A stretch of 64,000 bases of DNA from Anastatus disparis (Eukaryota > Arthropoda > Insecta > Hymenoptera > Eupelmidae). The stretch lies in assembly GCA_017163975.1 (NCBI GenBank), contig JAFFSR010000239.1:2418001-2482000 (forward strand). The letters are read 5' to 3'. The translations under genes and the position numbers were made by a program. The notes under the pieces were generated by a model. That model saw only the letters and a program-made list of their open reading frames with translations, was not told where the DNA came from and searched no databases. Of the stretch, positions 24,763 to 38,723 are shown one piece after another (the stretch's first letter is position 1; every line of letters begins with the position of its first letter).

Positions 24763-27700
24763 AAGAGCTAAATCTTACGTTAGACTACAAAAAAGCCTAT
24801 CAAGATTTTAGTATAAAATTTAAAAATTCCACAACTATTGATTATTTTTAAAAATCAACGTTTTAAAACGTACGTCGTATGACGTTTACGTTTAAACCAA
24901 AAAAATCAAGTTATTTTCATTAGAACTTAAATTCAACATATAAACAAAGATCAAATAAATTTGCACGTGCTCTCTCCCATCGTTAATGAGTTCTCAAAAG
25001 AAAACTCAAAATCAATAAAAAATAATCGAAATCAAAGGAAAAAAAGACAAAAAGAAAAGAAATACACATACAATGTGACATATGTATTAAATCGTCGTTG
25101 ATATTATTTATGCAAACATTTCGGTTGGCCATATCAATAGCCTTCAATATATAGGCTCGTCTTACATGCTAATTTACGCAACGGTAATACGTATCGTTAT
25201 ATATATACATACCGAACGCAATTTATAAATATCAGACTTACACATGTTACAAGCCCCAGTGAAGTAGGAAAATTTTTTCATTATTTTTTCTTCTTTTTGT
25301 TGTAAGAACTTCCGTTCTTCGAAATCTTTTGAGCGTCATATTACCGTAATGAGAAAATCAAATAATAATTATGCAAGTGCGAAAAAAAATTTTAATATAA
25401 GCATATAATTAAAGGCACATTTCTTTGTCTGCTTCTATAAACTGCATCATTAAGGTGGAACAAATATTCATCCCTTTCCTTTCTTTTAATGACAATGGGT
25501 TCCTTCTTTCAGGATGCTAATATGTCACAATACATGTGTTTTGCCCAGAGGTACTTATTCTAATATGTTTTTCATGGTCTTGAAGTTCTATTTCCCAAAG
25601 AAAAATTCAGAAAAATTTTTCCGTAATTTTCTCATGCAATCAAACTTTCGTGTACTAGAGCGTAAATCGAGTGCTTTAACCACTGGGGTACCATAGCTCC
25701 TGGAATAAATATATTTGATTATCAAAACAGAAAAGTTAAGCGCAGAAAAATAAAAATCGAAGTCCTAATTGTAATAAAAATAATTGCAATAGGATTAACG
25801 TAAATAATACGTTAATAATCAGCTTTTTTATATCCTCAATATATAATAATATAATACAAAACGTCTCGTGATTATAAAAAGCTCATTACAATCACAAGAC
25901 ATTTTATTACAGATTATTTTGTTATTTTTTTTATTATTATTAATTGATCACGGATCACGTGTAAATTTTATTAAATTTTAAGCTTACTAAAGGAAGACAT
26001 TTATATGATACAATTGATTGATATTATTTATTTTAAATTTTTATATATCACTTGATAATGGGCTCGTATTTGTATTTGATGAATGTTCGGATTAGAAAAA
26101 AAAATTTATGATCGTAGCAATTAAGATAAATGAAAATATTTATTTAACAATTAATTAATAGATAAAATGTAGATAATAAAAAACTGGTGTTACTATTTAA
26201 CGAAGAAAAATTTAAAAAAAAATGAGCATGAAATTGATTGAAAAATAAAAAGAAACGGGAAGAGGTTTATTAGATATAAGAGACTTTTAATGAAAAGGAA
26301 TAAATTAGATCGTGTGTCGTACATACGTGCGTGCGTTATCCTCGTTTACACGTATATGTACATTTAATAATACAACATTATAACGGACGTTTTGATCGCA
26401 CATATTCCGCGGCGCACTTGTTTCTTAGAACAATCAAATAATGAGAGTTTGTTTTGTGGAAATTCATATTGCCGATATATATGTCTTTGTGCACGCAATT
26501 CAGAGCATTGCAAATAACAAAAAGAGAAGAAATAACAGAATTTTTCCTTCAACAATAGAAATTGAAATAAAGCTATAGAAATCAGATGGGAGGATGAACA
26601 GTTAATAGAATTTTGCACTTTTGGAAAAATCAAAAAATAACATGAAATTTAAAGCAAAAAATACATGAAATTTCATGTAATTTTACAATAAAAATACAGT
26701 AGAATCTATTAATTTTTATGGAAATTAGCATTACATTTATGTTAATAAACATTAATTTTATCGAAAATAAAAATTTAAATGCAAATTTTGTTGGAAACTG
26801 TTTTGGAAATTGGGAATTTCATATATTTCACGTATACATCTTTTTTAACAGCGTATATTGAAATTGTAACCGTGAAAATTTGATGACATTTAATTAACAA
26901 AGCACATGGGCGAGGACCTTGAAATTTTTGGTTTGCGGTTAGTCGAGAATTTTAATAAACAATTATAATAACAATGTGACACGAATATAGAAGAAGAAAA
27001 ACAGAATTATTGTTAAACTTCAATTCGACCCTCATAAATTTTTGAAGCGCTAGTTCAAGTGACTCTTAAAGTTGACTCTCGAAAAATTTTTTTAACACCG
27101 TTGAGTGAATTTACAAATAAGCGAGATCGACATTGAAATTTTTTTCTAAATACCTCATCTGAGCTAATATTTAATGACACTCGTATTATGATGATTATTA
27201 CAATAAATTTGTATGTGAAAAATTAAAAAAAAAAAATTAATGAAAATAAGTAGGTTTTGCTACACATAAAATGAATTAAGCATGTTCATTGGAAGAGATG
27301 AAAAATTTAATTGTTCTTTTCCGAAAAATGTCAACTAATTTTACTAAAATTCTAAAAATGTTGAATAACATTTCTATACGTTAAATAGAAGTGTACGGTA
27401 ATTAGATAATTAAGTTCCAGCGTATAATAATTTTTTTTCTTCATACAAATAATTGGTGTTTTATTAATTTAATTTAAAAGATATATATGTATGTTAATTT
27501 AAGTTTATAAAAAGTTAAAATAAATAAATAAACAAACAAATAGATATTTGATCGTTGAAATTTTTATTGGATTATCAATATGTCAAAATTTATTAAGACA
27601 AAGTTAAATTATCAAAAGATTATAAGTATTTAAAGACTTAAAGATTATAAATATCACATATTATTAAACCATAAATAATTTATCTGATGACATTTTTTAG

Positions 27701-27888
27701 ATTTAGTTTTTAGTTTGTAGATTTCGCATACCGGATGTACGTACAGACAATATCTATTTTCCTTGGAAGAGATTTATTTTACTCATGCGGATTAAATCGA
27801 CGTAACTATATCAATGTATTATTAAATTTTTTCCTGAATAATTATCAAGGAAAATTAAATATTTTATTGGATCCATAAAATATATCAT
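24763..27888. other. AT-rich spacer
   Basis: About 3 kb of AT-rich DNA. The longest open frames (25514-25696 plus, 26364-26633 minus) do not read like proteins. No RNA gene or definable repeat noticed. Confidence 0.5.
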
Positions 27889-28010
27889 GAAAGTGTTAAG
27901 TTTTCCAGTACCTAGATACCTTAAGAATAGCACCACCTAATAATTGGAAACGGATTTTCTCCGAGGTGGTACCATTCCTAAGATATCCAGGGACTAGGAC
28001 ACTTACTTTA
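27889..28010. mobile_element. Hairpin MITE, copy 1
   Basis: A ~120-bp imperfect palindrome. The left arm (CCTAGATACCTTAAGAAT.GCACCACCT) matches the inverse of the right arm (GGTGGTACCATTCCTAAGATATCCAGG). The right end GGACACTTACTTTA is shared with the copy at 45579-45703; the left end is mutated. There is no coding capacity. Confidence 0.75.
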
Positions 28011-29696
28011 TATTTGTATAAACATTATCCAAAATGTCATAAATATCCTAAATAAAAACAAAAATTGGTCAAATGTGAGACGATTGTTCTTGTTTAAATT
28101 TTTTAACTATATTTGCTATATTATGCGCTACTAAATTAAATAAATAATAATTTTAAAAAGAATTATTTATTTTTTAAATAAATTTGACATTTTTTAAAAT
28201 TACGCTTGATATTTAAAAATTAACGATGATTATCTAGTTTTTAAATTTTATATAATAATTTTGTTCAAATACATTTTCAAACATCATACGTTATATGTTA
28301 AACATGTTAAATAAGTGAACTTATGAAAATTATGAAAATTCACCAAGAAGCATTCAATATTTACGTATTAAAAACAATTTTTTACCTCAGTTTTTTTTAA
28401 TAAAAAAAATATGAAGAAACATAAAATATAAACTTTGATGTTCGTATATCTTTGCGTCCATTGAAAGTAAATTCATTATTACTTATTATTTTTTTACTTG
28501 TTAAAATACAAATAATAAATGATATAAACATTGTTCTCGTTCGTGACTTAATGGTCTTTAAAAAAAAAAAAAATATCTGCCATTTTGAGGCGCTTTCACT
28601 TTGAATTGAGTCGTAAACAAACAGGAAATCTCGAAGTTTCAAGTTTTTATTTTTCTCTTTTTCTTCTTACCTTGGTGAGCATACGTACCCCAACAATGAT
28701 AAGCAATTAAATTTAATTTGCTATACATTACGTGAATTAGGTGCGTTTAACTAATACTTTAAAGAAACATTAGTTAAACAAAAGATTTGTTAGTACGTAA
28801 AATTTGAGAAAACTTTAACAATGATTAATTTACTGTTATGAATAATTGATACATTTAATTATGAGAGACAAACGATTAATTTTCTGAAAAGAAAATCTTT
28901 AATTTTTTCGTATTATTACAAATCTTTGTTTCAAATGATTTTGAAAAGTACTAAATAATTTTAACATTATATTCATTTTAAAGAAATTGATTATATTTTA
29001 TTTTTCTCTAGAATAAAGAAAACAAAATAAGGCGGAAGTTTAAGTTTGAAGTATGAACAAGATGCATTCAATATAAGTACCCATAGAAATCAATTTTTCA
29101 AAATAAATGTCAAATAAATTAAAACTCATTACAAAAGATCGTTTAAAAAAAACACAATGTCAGTTCTTTTCATCACGTCTCGTCTTAAGTTTCTGTTACA
29201 TTTCAAGAATCACAGTGTATCCATGACAATTAAATAAAGTGTTAAATTGCAAAAAAAAAAAGAATAGACCTAAGTAAATAAATCCAATTTTGAGTCATAC
29301 GTACGTAATAGTGTACATACTTCTGTAATTATGGCAATACGTCCCTGTCGATCCAAAATGCGTATATTACGCATTCTCTTGGGGCATAATTACGGAAAAT
29401 CGCATCTTTTGAAGAAAAAAAAAGCTTCAACATTGACTTCCTATACATCAAATCTATCAATCAAGTTTATCTGTGTATATATACATGCATGTGTACGTGT
29501 GTGGGTGTAAACTTCTATACACATACCTCTCCTAAGCCAGTTATTAGGGAAAAAGAGAGAAATATAACATATGAGAAAAGAAGAAAAAGAAGAAAAAAAA
29601 AGAGGGAGGAACAGCAACGACACCAGACTTTATATACAACTACTGTACGAATGGAAACCCCACTTAAATAGCTAAGGCGCGCATATAGCAATCGAG
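28011..29696. other. AT-rich spacer upstream of the sugar transporter
   Basis: No gene seen. A purine-rich GAA/GA tract occupies 29548-29612 and a GT/TA alternating tract lies at 29473-29510. The tail of this interval is the probable upstream promoter of the Tret1-like gene. Confidence 0.5.
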
Positions 29697-29733
29697 TTTA
29701 AAAGCAACTGTAGCACACGGCATCTCTTTCAGT
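29697..29733 (+). promoter_or_regulatory. Candidate core promoter of the Tret1-like gene
   Basis: A TATA-like TTTAAAA (29697-29703) lies 34 bp before an arthropod initiator TCAGT (29729-29733), a usual spacing, and a CGACGG word follows at about +17. It is about 890 bp upstream of the start codon. Based on motif spacing only. Confidence 0.35.
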
Positions 29734-30619
29734 TTTGGTTTTTCTTGCGACGGCTGTTGGGAGAGGAGGAGAGCACCGGCCTATATAACAAACTCCCAAC
29801 CGAATTCCTATTCTCTTACAAGAGAAAGAGAGACAACCATGAGAGATCGACACATTTAGAAAAAATTCTTTTTTTTTCCATGGATTCTATATACCAGCCA
29901 AGAAAATATTCACTTACGATCACTTACAACTCTTAATGTTGTATTAGATATTTAGTAAAAAAATTTTAGTGTTCATTATTTATATTGGAAATCTTTTTGT
30001 ATTTAAATAATCAAATTTTATAAAAAAAATTAATTAAATGAATTAATCATTTTTCATATACATAAAAAATTTTTGAATACCACAGTTAACGAAAGACAAT
30101 ATTTAATGAAAAATATTATTTTACAATATTTATAGTTTACCGATTTTTTTATTACAATAAATCAAGATCTTAAAGAATGTTGGTTAAACAGTGAGAATTA
30201 ATGACTAAAAAAAGTTAAAATATATAATTTAACTCACGTTAACAAGATCGAATATCATCGATAATGATATATGATCAATGTCATACCGATTCTCAAATAA
30301 AATTGTAGTGAAACGTGCAAGTTTTCATTGAAAACGAAACATAAAATAAATAAATTACAACGAAATAATAAAATAAGGTTTAAGTTGAAACTTAACAATA
30401 AATGTGTCATAAAAGTGAAAAATTATCAAGAAAAGTGTGAAATACGAAGCCGCTTTTACAAATCAAAAGCGGCACTCGGACGCACTTTTTTTCGAGGGAA
30501 ACCAAAAGAAAAAAAGGGAAAAAACGAAGCTACTGAAAAAAAGTGTCGTTTTACCGTTGCCATAACATATTATATTCTGTTACGCAAAGTCAAAAAAAAA
30601 GAAGAAAAAAAAGCTAACC

Positions 30620-33600
30620 ATGCGGGTCGGAAATCTGTTCCCGTGCTTACAAAGCAGCAATACTGAAGTACAAAAAGAACCGGTCAAAGTAACCTTTCAA
30701 TTGGAAGATGTTAAAGATGAAACAATTACAACGGAGAAACAATTGAAAGAATTTGAAATACAAGAAACGCCAATTGAAGAGCAACGAAGTTTATGGTTGC
30801 AGTTTGCAGCTGCTATTAGCGGTTAGTATATTTTGAATTTTTACTTTTTTATTATTATATTTTTTTAAAATAACTTTTTAATTAATTATGATTTAATAGA
30901 AATTTATTTAGGATTAATGATGAATGATTCGCGTAATTTTAAATGTTCAATAAATTTTTGATTATGTTATTACTTTTTAAGAATTTAAAATTAAAGATTT
31001 CACGTTAATCAAAATATAAAATTAAGAAATGAAACATAACGCTAAAATGTAACATTAATGCATCAAATAAAAAAAATGTTATCAAAATGACCCACTGATA
31101 TAAGGATACGTAAAAAAATGAGTATCATAAAGAAATTTCATATGGACGCATTGATATCTCCCACGCCTTCAAATTTTGTTCGCTTTGTACATGTGTATAG
31201 ATATAAAGCGGACAAAATTTCTTGTCATTTGGCCGTCAGCCCTTTTCTTTTTTCGTTTTCCGCATGAACCCAAGATTAGATATGTCGCGTCTAAGCTTTA
31301 CGATCGAGACTAAACTAAAATCTCTTTCATTCTCTCTGCTTATAAGTTTCGTGAAACGTGTAGACTATTTTCTTGCTTGATGATGTATATATACACAATA
31401 CTATTTATTTCATTAACCCATACGCCACAAACTCTTTTAAAGCGTCTTAAGCTAAATTTTATGATAAAAAGTGGTTTTTTTAGAAAATTCTAAGAGAAAA
31501 AAAAAATTTCAAAATCCATAATTTTTTTTGGTTCTTTAGTGTTACGCATCAAAAAAAATTTTTTTTAGTAAAAATATATACTTTATCATCGTGAAAATTA
31601 TTTTTGAGTTCATGCAAAATTTTCTAATTAATTTTAAATTAATTATAATCAATTATTATTGAAAGTGGTTTTAGCTTCTGCACAACGAATTAATTTTTAA
31701 ATATGTATTTTGGTTTCCTTTTCATATAATTGTACATTTTGTCAGTAAAAAAAACATTTAGATTTTATATTCACGTGGAATTAAATTGTAAGTGTATATG
31801 TTTAAATTTGTATGATAATCGTTTTGAGTGTGGTATAAACGAAAAAATCGCTACATCATGTTGTGATTTTTTTGTTTTTAATTAACAATTTTCGTTCAAA
31901 GTTAAACATCCATTTCATTTATGTTTTTTTTTTTCATTTAATTTTTTTTTAAGTTGTTATTAAAAATTATTTATTTGTTTATTACTCTTTGATAAAGAGA
32001 ACATTATTATTATTGTAATTCATTAAAATCTAATGGTCAAAAACTATAATTGAAAAAGCTTTATTACTATGATTTTTAATTAAAAAAAAAAACAATAATA
32101 ATAATAATAATAATGAAAAGTCTTAAATTAGATCTTTACTGATTTTATATTGAAAGACGATATGAATAAAGTAATTGTTTTACTATTATGCATTCGAAAA
32201 CATTACTGTGGTATTATTTAACAATATTTTTCAAAGTTTCTGCATAATGATAATGAAAACATGATTTTGAGAATCCTATTTAATTATTATTCTTCTTATA
32301 AACTTTAAAAATTTAATTTAATTTTTTTTTACTATTTAATCATAGTAAAACAATGAAAAATGTATAGTGACAATATTTTCATGTTCATACGTCAAATATG
32401 TCTATTTACAGAGTGAAGATTCAATCAGGCATATCGACGGTGTGCATCTAAATGAAACTGCGCATGTCATATCTGATTTCTTCATCTAAATACTTGAAAA
32501 AAAAAGAAATAACAATTCAATACGAGAATAAAGCATTTAAATGAAAATTCGATAGAAAAAATGAGACAACAAATTAAGGGGTATGACGCGAGTGCGGTAG
32601 CATTGAAGAATATAAATCTTCATTCGAAGAATATACATATACTTAAACAATACTCAATTTATAAAATCACGCTATTGAAATTGCGCGAAATTGAATCAAC
32701 GATTCGATAAACTTGTTATACTTTTTAGATTATAAACGAAAATCAAAAAATCATTTAGATTTGGGATTTGTCGTTCATTATTTTAAATACAATAAAATCG
32801 TTATACAATACGATTGTTTGTGCGTATTACAAGTCATTTAATTTGGTCACAGACCTTTCAAAGACATTTATGGATACATCGTTAAATACTAATATTACAT
32901 AAATAATAAATAAAACAAACCGTAAACGAATTCCAAAATAACCCGAAAATCTTCCGATTATAAATATTAAAACAAGAAATAAATTATAGAAAAAAATTAA
33001 AATTCATTTAACACAGTTTTCAAAAGCGTGACGATGCTTCAGCATAGAAAAAATAAATAAGTGTCAAGCTCTCAATATATGTATATAATTCAACAAAATA
33101 TGAATTCCTTGTATATATACCACACTAAAAATCAAGCTTATATAATTTATGCTAAACGATTCTATCCTGTACATTAAACTAATATACGGAATACAAACAC
33201 ATAACTATAAAATTCTTCGAAAGAGAGAGAAAAAAAAAGAAACCCAACGAGTGTAAAGTCCTCGAAGAAAAAAAAAATTGTCATAGTCGGAGATAATCCT
33301 CGATAAATTTTAATAACCAATCTATCAAGGCTTTCCTCTCCTCTTATCCCCTTTAATATATCGCCGGATGCTTTCCTTTAATGAGGTCATTAAAACCCTC
33401 CTTCCCATTATTGACCAACTTTCCAAAATGTATAACTTCCGCATATAAAAATGCACACCTGCACTATACTCCTCCGTATAATAGTCATCTTTTAGTTGTC
33501 CTAATAGATTTCCTAAGAGTACGTTTTACTCTTTGGTAAAAAAAAACATGGGTTAGATCAATTTATGATGTGTATATACACTTTTTTTTATCCTTCTGTA

Positions 33601-36600
33601 CATTACACAGATTTTTTCCTTCAAGGAAGGAATGTTCAATAGAAATGAATAGGAGAAAAAAAAATCTAATTCATCATTCTTAATTACTTTCGATGTTTAA
33701 GCGTCGTTAAGTTTTTAAAGTGTATTTATACACATTGTTTTAAAACGTTTCAATTCCAATTTAGCCATTACATACGTCTGAAAGCTATTTCTCATTAAAA
33801 TTAAATAATGTAAATGAGATGCGATGAAATGATGTGATTGAAATGAAAGTTATTGCCTCTTACATTTCTAGAATACACAAGAAAATTCAAGTTTCAAAGA
33901 TTGTTCGGTATTTTTATTTATTAATTGCTCTGTTTTTTCATTTTTATATTATAAATTTAATTTTACAACTGTTTACGGATTTAATTAACAATTACACTTC
34001 GAAGTTATTACTTGTATAATTTATGAATTATTTTCAGCGAGAAATAAAAAAATAAACACTAATTAATTTTTCCAATAAAAAAATAGACTTGAAATAACGA
34101 TTATTCTATTTCATCAATTTAATTGGTATATAAAAATAATAATGTGTTTATTTGCACAATTGAAAAAAAAGAGAAGAATAAAAAAAATAGAAATCACGAT
34201 AAATTAAAACACAGTTGGTCTTGATTATTAAAAGTGGACTCTTGGTGACTATTAATAATTTTTACCTTCGGAATTTGGATTCGACATTACTAATGATAAC
34301 TTCCTTGACACTACTCAATGACCCTAGAGAATTTAGAATTTTTATTGATTTTTTTTTACTTCTTTTTTCGCGATTCATATAAACACATAGACGCACATTA
34401 ACGCGTGTACAATAAGGATAGAAAAGATTTTTAATCTGATTTATTATTCGAGCTTTATTGACATTGTCAAATAATTAACTTAAAATTTGACGACATTGTA
34501 TGAATGAATTGTTTTTCTTCAAATTTATTCGTCATTTTTACTATAAATTTTGAAAATTAAAAAAATTTAAATATTATCATTATAATGCGTCGCATATTAA
34601 TATAATTAACCCTTGAAGGATCGGTATGATATCATCATATGAGTTCAAATTGCCAATATTCAACCTTGCTTCAGCTCTACCTTGAGGTCAACAAATCACT
34701 TTTTAATCAAAATAATGCTTTAATAAGCTTTTTAAATATTTGAAATCTCCGGTCCTCTAAGTGTTAAACAAATAATCGGATGTACATTTAATGTATGAAA
34801 ATTTGGCTTGTCTAATGAATTAGCTAGATGTTGAGGATGTCATTATGTATACTTATTTTTAATATAAATTATCAAAATTATTCTTATTATAAATTAGAAA
34901 AATTAATGAAATTAAAACATTATTATTGCGTCATAAGTATTAATATGATATACATTCAAAAATAAAAAAAATAAAAATATGTATATTGAACAAACAAACG
35001 GATGTCTATTGTTTAAATGAAAATTCGACTTTCCTAATGAATTTAGTTAGACATTAAGCAAGTCGTTAACTACTTATTTATTTATTTTTTTCACGATACT
35101 TCAATAACTAATGAAAAAAATTTAAAGCATTTTTCTATGTAAACAATATTTCTAGTTAAATGATAAATATAAGAAATAAATAGGAGAAAAAAAAATTATG
35201 TAATTTTATTATAGCAAGTGTAACTTATACCCGATACGTTGCCCAATTACACGCGTGTATATATAAAATCGCAAACATTATACGTAATGTGTCAGAGTTG
35301 ATTTTTAACATATTCGTATATGTATACATCTTTTTTAACATTCGCTCGGGTAACTGACCAGAAATCGTTTTAAATAAAATGCTATTCATGCTCTCTTCTG
35401 CTATATTATACTTGAATACTTTAACATCTCTTATGCGTGTATATACATGTATATATATATACAACACACATGCACGAGACAATAATACTTGAATTGTTAA
35501 AATTTACGCGTTAATTTTTTTTCGTCAATTTTTTCTTTTATTGTTTTCAGTTAAACGGCATGAGATTTTTTTCAAATATAAATGGTATAGTATAAATAAA
35601 ACATTGAAATCACCGAGTAATTTCAATGTTGTAGTAAAACGGTATCGATTAATGAGGGAATTTTCCTATTCTTTTTTTGAATAATCAAAAAGTAAATTAA
35701 AAAATTTTATTTTCAATGTATAACCAAGATTGAGAGAGAAAAAAATTGTTTGCACAATAGAGTAATAATAAATTAAGACATAAGGATACGTAATATTTCA
35801 CAGTAAATGAATTGATTATTAATGCGAGCGCAATGTTATTTTTTTTTTCAAGATTAAAACTCGATGCTTTTCATTTAATATTACGACTACGAAGGTATCA
35901 ATTATTCATTAGATTAATAAGAGACGCTTGAACCAGACCTAACGTCTGACTGTTGAGATAAACTTTTTTTATATTGTTATTATGTACCTTTAACATTACT
36001 ACGAGCATTACGTTATTACATAATAATTATGCGCACGCTTAAGACCCACAAGCGTACAACGTCGCGCATTCCTTTTCAAGAATTACACAAAAGAAATCAC
36101 CCGCATGTATGTAATTTATAAAGAAATCCTAATACCGTGGAAACTTTATATGCACGTATGGATATTTTTTTTTTATTTCGTCATTGTTTTGTTTATTTTT
36201 TTGCTTGCAAATCAGTTTTTCGCTTACTTTTTTCTTTTCAATTTTCGTTCATTGTAGCGATGCTCGAAGTCGAAAAAAAAGGAGTGTCGTTAGATTTTCA
36301 TTGATTTTTTTAACAGAGCTGTTACATATGTCCATGAGATACAAAAAAAATAGAGTAACAAAACAAACAGACAAAAAAACGGACAATTACAATTTGCAAC
36401 ATTTTCAGCAGTAAAATTCAACTAATTGATGGGTTATTACTATTTTATGCGCATTCTTTTAAGATTTTTTTTTTCTTTTTTAATTTTGGAGCAAGAATTT
36501 TTCAATAAGTGCGTGTACATATGTGTAATATAGATGCACATGCATGCGCGTGTACAAATGTAATGTAACGCGAGAGCGCGATTACGTGAATCTGTAATTA

Positions 36601-38723
36601 TCTATTGAGATGTTTGATTAAATGATAAAATGGTGTTGGCAATTTTCGAAATGATCGACGTTAAAGATTTTTTAATTCGCTGGATTATCAAAGCGTGTAA
36701 ATTTTTCTTTCTTTTTTTCAATTTTTTCAATTTATCTATTAACGTTAATTATGCTGTGCTAATTGATTAAATACAAATTTTATTAGAATATCTATATTAT
36801 TATGTTTGATGAGCTTTTGATTTAAATTTAACATTGAAATTACAAAAGTAAAAAGAGTTAAATTAACTAAAATGAATTTCATCATATGATTTTATCTATC
36901 AAGAAATTAATATTTTATTGATGATTATTTAACGTTGGATGACAATTTTATTAAAAACTTGTATTACAAATATAATGAAATTAAAATATTTATCATTATC
37001 AAGTTAAAAATAAAAAGACGTCACCAATTAACTTATGCTTGTTCGTTGAACTTTTTTTGTTAGCAATGGAAATTTTTGATAAATTATACTTCGTTCCAAA
37101 AATTAACTTCGTTATAAGTTCTTTGCTCTCTCCGTCTTATAAAATTTTCGATAAGATGATATAAAAATAATTTTTATGATTTTTCAGCAATTGATAAAGA
37201 TAAAAAAAAATCATCTTTTTCCTTATATATTCATAAAGAGATTATAAAGTTTTGAAAATATATTTTAATTTACATCTATAACATAAACTAATGAATTAAA
37301 TATATTAAATACTTATCAAAGATAAATAGCAAAAGTTTCAATGTTTTAATTAATCTTTTTTTCTTTCTTTACAGCTTCAATCGCATTAATGGCTTGCGGT
37401 GGTTACCTTGGCTGGACATCACCAGCCCTACCCCATCTCACGAGTCCAGAATCCGAATTTCCAGTGACACCGTATCAAGGTTCTTGGATAGCATCATTGT
37501 ACACATTAGGTGGTATATTAGGTTCGCTATTAAGTCCACTGATAATCGATAGGTTAGGACGCAAACGTTCGCTATTAGCATTCGCATTACCCCAGCTAGC
37601 GGGTTGGGGTCTTATAATTGCCGCTAAATCCTACGTCATACTTTACGTCGCAAGATTCGTCGCTGGTATAGCGCACGGTGGTATTTATAATATAGCCGTC
37701 ATATATTTCGCTGAAATTGCGGATAAAGATATAAGAGGTGCGTTTGGTACTTTGCTTAAGATGTGCACGAATTTGGGTAGTTTGTTCGTGACGACAGCTG
37801 GTGCTTACTTGACTTACGACAAATTGAATTTAGTATCGTTGAGCTTACCACTGATGTTCGTGACGACATTCGTATTCATGCCAGAAACACCATATTTCTA
37901 TTTGATACGTAACAAGGAGGAAAGGGCAACATCAAGTTTACTTCAATTGAGAAGATTAAAAAGACCAGAAAGCGTACAAAAAGATATAGCCGCGATGCGC
38001 GATGCCGTTATAGAAGGTCAACAATCAAGAAGCAACGCCATCCGAGAACTATTGACCAAAAAAGGCAATCGTCGTGGTCTTTGGATATTGTTAAGTTTGA
38101 AAGTGACCCAACAATTATCAGGACACATGGCCATTGTTGCTTATACCCAGGAGATATTCAGCCATAGCGGATCAAAATTGGCACCGGAACACGCAGTTAT
38201 ATTATTAGGCATTGCCCAATTGCTCGCTGGACTTGTTGCAGCGAGTTTGGTCGATCGCGTTGGCAGAAGAATACTCGTATTGGTTTCGGGTACATCAGCA
38301 GCATTTGCATTGGCACTTGTTGGTCTATTCTTTTTCATGAAATACAGCTTGAAAACTGATGTATCGATGATAACTTGGTTACCAATCGTTGCACTGATAA
38401 TGTATGAAATAATGGTTGCGCTTGGTATCGGTACAATACCCTATGTCATATTGGGTGAAATATTTCCAACAAACGTTAAAGGACCAGCTGTTGCTTCTGG
38501 TATAATAATTGGTTCTATATTTGCGTTTATCGTTGGATTAGGATTTCAAGCGTTAAATTCAATAGCTGGTATACACACGACATTTTGGTTCTTTTCCGGA
38601 TGCTGCGCGGCTGGTACTATATGGGTTTATCTTATCACGCCTGAGACTAAAGGTAAAACGTTAGAAGAGATACAAGCTCTGCTTAATCCAGAGGATAAAA
38701 AAGAAAAGGATGTGCCTGTTTAG
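30620..38723 (+). CDS. Facilitated trehalose/sugar transporter, Tret1-like (MFS sugar porter)
   Basis: Two coding exons, 30620-30821 and 37375-38723, joined in phase 1 across a 6553-bp intron; 516 residues. The start ATG has an ACC context. About 67 cytosolic residues, rich in acidic and Gln residues, precede the membrane core. The core has about 12 hydrophobic spans and sugar-porter signatures: DRLGRKR after span 2, PETPYFYL at the end of the N-half, DRVGRR after span 8, and a terminal PETKGKTLEEIQ. The usual QQLSGINAVxFY of span 7 reads QQLSGHMAIVAY here, so the sugar preference may differ from true Tret1. Acts in the plasma membrane. The whole membrane core sits in one intronless exon. Trehalose specificity is inferred from family resemblance only. 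Confidence 0.88.
30822..37374 (+). other. 6.5-kb intron of the Tret1-like gene
   Basis: Bounded by GTTAGT and TTTACAG. The DNA is AT-rich, with an (AAT)n run at 32094-32114 and alternating purine-pyrimidine tracts near 35438-35470 and 36505-36560. I see no nested gene; the open frames at 33834-34019, 35225-35482 and 36184-36414 have no protein character. Confidence 0.7.
32094..32114. repeat. (AAT)7 microsatellite
   Basis: Uninterrupted AAT units inside the transporter intron. Confidence 0.85.

Noticed and set aside
29489..29671. Short frames upstream of the sugar transporter
   Set aside because: They read through GA/GAA and GT/TA repeats and have no protein features.
30328..30666. 112-codon frame overlapping the transporter start
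   Set aside because: It begins with TTG, is lysine-rich by composition, and lies in the 5' UTR.
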